Positions 21,258 through 21,271 of a stretch of DNA of 21,271 nucleotides are shown here, piece after piece. The stretch lies in the NCBI GenBank assembly GCA_050313295.1, contig JBNPLD010000022.1; one strand, given 5' to 3'. The notes beneath the pieces are model-generated. The model made no database searches. It was not told where the DNA came from and saw only the letters and a list, made by a program, of their open reading frames with translations. This DNA comes from S5-A14a sp022766365. GTDB lineage: Bacteria; Bacillota; Clostridia; Peptostreptococcales; Anaerovoracaceae. The translations under genes and the position numbers were made by a program. Positions within the stretch are counted from its first letter, which is position 1, and every line of letters starts with the position of its first letter.

Positions 21258-21271
21258 TAAAATTTTTTCTT

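Noticed and set aside
1..21271. CRISPR arrays, tRNA or rRNA genes, riboswitches
   Set aside because: No regularly spaced direct repeats, no tRNA cloverleaf or rRNA-like stretch, and no known riboswitch core was seen on either strand by eye; a covariance-model search would be needed for weak ncRNAs.

Overview
The window reads as a mosaic from an anaerobic, probably amino-acid-fermenting Firmicute (class Clostridia). Evidence is the strong AGGAGG ribosome sites, A/T-rich genes, a sigma-54 activator with a matching -24/-12 promoter, SpmA/SpmB-type proteins and a Gram-positive MobA/MobL mobile element. No rRNA or tRNA gene is visible, so a species cannot be named. Three blocks of clearly different base composition are joined by broken genes.

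Block 1 (1-about 10130, A/T-rich, apparently resident chromosome) holds enzymes that together fit breakdown of peptidoglycan stem peptides and D-amino acids. A minus-strand operon runs spmA-like, spmB-like, LD-carboxypeptidase (S66), lysA, dipeptidase (M19). It starts from a textbook sigma-54 promoter at 4706-4721 and ends at a hairpin at 55-100. Divergent plus-strand genes encode an unrecognised membrane protein, a VanX-type D-Ala-D-Ala dipeptidase, an M20 amidohydrolase and an alanine racemase. Next comes a sigma-54 activator (8750-10139), the obvious candidate regulator. It is frameshifted at a run of six G and its 5' end is cut by an IS3-family remnant (about 10128-10873) whose transposase has lost its start and its first catalytic Asp.

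Block 2 (about 10874-17836, more G/C-rich, imported) begins with what may be the tail of a recombinase. It then carries an arsR/nitroreductase pair bracketed by two related hairpins, and an iron-sulfur or nitrosative-stress-like module: ferredoxin, cupin, a 23-codon ORF, a DUF1858 Cys protein, a Crp/Fnr regulator, a DUF488 protein and a DUF1858-DUF438-hemerythrin-PAS protein. Two nearly identical palindromes (13531-13544 and 16205-16218) sit exactly 22 bp upstream of -10-like hexamers, so each is centred at -41.5 of a predicted start. This is the classic class II activator position. At the first site the same palindrome lies just downstream of the regulator gene's own promoter. The block ends with a macrodomain/SirTM sirtuin pair damaged at both ends: the macrodomain lacks its N-terminal half, and the sirtuin is fused to the C-terminus of an unrelated membrane protein.

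Block 3 (about 17880-21271, A/T-rich) is part of a mobilizable element: a TnpW-like protein, a SAP-domain protein and an NTF2-like protein as apparent cargo, a MOBQ-type MobA/MobL relaxase, a hairpin-rich oriT with an RSF1010-like nick core, and a DUF3847 protein at the right edge.

The strongest lead for an under-described system is the Crp/Fnr-controlled DUF1858/cupin/ferredoxin/DUF438 module with its shared promoter architecture. The sigma-54-controlled peptide-catabolism locus is second.
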